From contig QHTW01000208.1 of NCBI GenBank assembly GCA_003220955.1, positions 1-7,219 on the forward strand: a stretch of 7,219 nucleotides of DNA, given 5' to 3'. The notes below the pieces were generated by a model that had not been told where the DNA came from, searched no databases, and was given only the letters and a program-made list of their open reading frames with translations. This DNA is from Gemmatimonadota bacterium. GTDB taxonomy: Bacteria > Gemmatimonadota > Gemmatimonadetes > Gemmatimonadales > GWC2-71-9. The translations under genes and the position numbers were made by a program. This document shows, piece by piece, positions 5,253 through 7,219 of this stretch. Positions within the stretch are counted from its first letter, which is position 1, and each line of letters begins with the position of its first letter.

Positions 5253-7219
5253 GTGACTGATAACGAAGCAGAAGTGAAACCAAAAAAGAAGCGGGCTCCG
5301 CGCAGAAAGGCCGCGGAGAATCCGCCGGCGGAGACCGAGCAGACCGACGCCGCTCCTGCAAAGGGCGGCGCACTCGTCATTGTCGAGTCCCCGACCAAAG
5401 CAAAAACGATCGGTAAGTACCTCGGCCGTGGCTACACGGTCAAGGCGACGGTCGGCCATCTGCGCGACCTCCCCAAGCGCGAGCTCGGCGTCGACGTGGA
5501 GAACGGGTTCACGCCGAAATACGTCACTATCAAGGAAAAGGCGAAGACCCTCGCCGAGATCAAAAAGGCGGCCAAGGCTGCTGATCGTGTGTTACTCGCG
5601 ACAGACCCTGACCGAGAGGGCGAAGCGATAGCTTGGCACGTTGCATCTCAGCTAAATGGAAATGGAAAAGTCAGCCGCGTCCTGTTCCATGAAATCACGA
5701 AAGATGCCGTCGCGGAGGCCCTGGCGAATCCGCTCGACATCGACCAGCGCAAGGTCGACGCCCAGCAAGCCCGGCGGGTCCTGGATCGCCTGGTCGGCTA
5801 CAAGGCGTCGCCGGTGCTCTGGAAGAGCATCAAGACCGGCTTGTCGGCGGGTCGCGTGCAGACGGTCGCCCTGCGTCTGATCATCGAGCGCGAGGAGGAG
5901 ATCCGGAAGTTTGTGCCGCAGGAGTACTGGACGATCGCCGCCGATCTCGAGAAGGACGGGCAGCCGTTTCAGGCGCGGCTCCAGAAGCTCGGCGGGCACA
6001 AGCCCGAGATCAAAACCGAGCAGGCGGCGCGCGACATCGTCGCCGAAGTTGAGAAGCTCCCGTTCGTCGTGACTTCGGTGGAGCGGGGAGAACGCCGCCG
6101 CAAGGCGCCGGCCCCGTTCACGACCAGCACGATGCAGCAGGAAGCGGCGAAACAGCTGGGCTTTTCCGCCGGGCGGACGATGCGCGCGGCGCAGAAGCTG
6201 TATGAGGGTGTGGAGCTTGGGGATCAGGGATCGGTCGGTCTCATTACCTACATGCGAACCGATTCCGTCCGCGTCTCGGACGCCGCGATCAAGCAGGCAC
6301 GCGAGTACATCAACGCGCAGTTCGACAAGCGCTACCTGCCCGAAGAGCCGAACGTCCATAAAGGCGGGCGGGGATCGAAGGTCCAGGATGCGCACGAAGC
6401 GATTCGGCCCACCGAAGTCGGTCTCAAGCCTGACGACGTCAAGAAGTACCTCGAGCGGGATCTCTTCAAGCTCTATCAGCTGATTTGGCGGCGGTTCCTG
6501 GCGTCGCAAATGTCGCCCGCGGTCTACGAGGCGACGAAGGTCGACTTCGACCTGGCCAACGGCCGGTTCTTGTTCCGAGCCACCGGCTCCCGCGTCCTGT
6601 TCGACGGGTACCACGCGCTCTACAGCGACGCGCACGAGGCCGAGGACGCCAAGACGCTCGACAGCCTCGCGCCGATTCCGCCGCTCAAGGAAGGCGACCG
6701 GGTCACGCTCAAGCAGGTCGTGCCCAGTCAACACTTTACCGAGCCACCGCCGCGCTACAGCGAGGCGAGCCTGGTCAAAGAGCTGGAGCGGCTGGGCATC
6801 GGACGGCCATCCACCTACGCCGCGATCATCTCGACGCTGCGGACACGCTGGTATGCGACTGCCAAAGACCGGCGCTTCCAGCCGACGCCGCAGGGCGAGA
6901 CGGTCTGGAAGGTGCTCAAGCGCTCATTCCCGGAGGTCTTCGAGGTCGGGTTCACCGCGCAGATGGAGAACGAGCTGGACAAGGTCGAGGAGGGGGATCT
7001 CGACTGGAAAGCGGTGCTCGGCGACTTTTGGGGGCCGTTCAATCGCGCGCTGGAAGCCGTGGACATCAACAAGATCATCCACGAAGTGCACGATCTCTCG
7101 GGCGTGGCCGCCGAGAAGTGCCCGAAGTGCGGCGCGCCGCTCGAGGTGAAGAGCGGCCGCTTCGGCCCCTACATCGCCTGCTCGCGCTACGCGTCGAAGG
7201 AGTGCGATTACTCGCGGTC
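5253..7219 (+). CDS. topA: DNA topoisomerase I (type IA), 3' end outside window
   Basis: Topoisomerase I relaxes negative supercoils by cutting one strand through a 5'-phosphotyrosine link. The frame is open from GTG 5253 to the window end, giving 655 codons plus two bases; the full protein should be longer, with further zinc-ribbon or basic C-terminal modules. Residues 1-39 are a charged, Lys/Arg/Ala/Pro/Glu-rich, probably disordered tail not found in the E. coli enzyme. The TOPRIM domain starts at ALVIVESPTKAKTIGKYL with catalytic Glu45, and has the acidic triad ATDPDREGE (Asp118, Asp120, Glu122). LSAGRVQTVALRLI follows. The active site is LITYMRTDS with nucleophile Tyr333 and Arg335. EASLVKELERLGIGRPSTYA is the conserved later motif. 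The first C4 zinc ribbon is visible: Cys623, Cys626, Cys643, Cys651 (CPKCG ... ACSRYASKECDYS). All expected catalytic residues are present. The gene is separated from aroK by a palindrome and may have its own promoter, though I see no clear -35/-10. Confidence 0.97.
   Translation, partial: MTDNEAEVKPKKKRAPRRKAAENPPAETEQTDAAPAKGGALVIVESPTKAKTIGKYLGRGYTVKATVGHLRDLPKRELGVDVENGFTPKYVTIKEKAKTLAEIKKAAKAADRVLLATDPDREGEAIAWHVASQLNGNGKVSRVLFHEITKDAVAEALANPLDIDQRKVDAQQARRVLDRLVGYKASPVLWKSIKTGLSAGRVQTVALRLIIEREEEIRKFVPQEYWTIAADLEKDGQPFQARLQKLGGHKPEIKTEQAARDIVAEVEKLPFVVTSVERGERRRKAPAPFTTSTMQQEAAKQLGFSAGRTMRAAQKLYEGVELGDQGSVGLITYMRTDSVRVSDAAIKQAREYINAQFDKRYLPEEPNVHKGGRGSKVQDAHEAIRPTEVGLKPDDVKKYLERDLFKLYQLIWRRFLASQMSPAVYEATKVDFDLANGRFLFRATGSRVLFDGYHALYSDAHEAEDAKTLDSLAPIPPLKEGDRVTLKQVVPSQHFTEPPPRYSEASLVKELERLGIGRPSTYAAIISTLRTRWYATAKDRRFQPTPQGETVWKVLKRSFPEVFEVGFTAQMENELDKVEEGDLDWKAVLGDFWGPFNRALEAVDINKIIHEVHDLSGVAAEKCPKCGAPLEVKSGRFGPYIACSRYASKECDYSR

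Noticed and set aside
5652..6734. Open frame of 360 codons on the minus strand
   Set aside because: It lies wholly antisense to the well-supported topA coding region and its leucine/arginine-rich translation matches no family I know.

Overview
The window is a compact, GC-rich bacterial chromosome segment with all genes on the + strand. In order it holds: the C-terminal part of an outer-membrane secretin (type IV pilus PilQ-like, 1-804); a large predicted lipoprotein with three Ig-like repeats and propeller-like segments (833-3386, with an apparent one-base frameshift near its end); chorismate synthase aroC (3477-4661); shikimate kinase aroK (4658-5176, sharing 4 bases with aroC); and the first 655 codons of DNA topoisomerase I topA (5253 to the window end). 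Intergenic gaps are short (28, 90 and 76 bases) and no stretch over 300 bases lacks a gene.

The organism is a diderm, because it has an outer-membrane secretin and an exported lipoprotein. The high GC content, GTG starts, a basic N-terminal tail on TopA, and the order secretin - large lipoprotein - aroC - aroK - topA would suit a Gemmatimonadota-like soil or environmental lineage. That assignment is inference from general impression, not from a search. Pil secretin genes sit next to aroK (with aroB) in many proteobacteria too, so the pil/aro neighbourhood is partly familiar; here aroC comes first and no aroB is seen.

Layout by function: 1-3386 encodes envelope proteins, a secretin and, 28 bases later, a lipoprotein that may be co-transcribed and could act at the same outer-membrane site. 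A strong GC-rich hairpin at 3425-3448 separates this block from the aro pair. aroC and aroK are translationally coupled and catalyse the last and the third-last steps of chorismate synthesis. A second and more striking palindrome (5196-5231), made of four GACGTC hexamers at an exact 8-base spacing, lies between aroK and topA.

Most of the window is ordinary housekeeping. The points worth a second look are the unrecognised secretin-linked lipoprotein, its G-run frameshift, the GACGTC period-8 palindrome, and the hairpin just ahead of the aroC ribosome binding site. I see no CRISPR array, tRNA, rRNA, transposase or phage gene.
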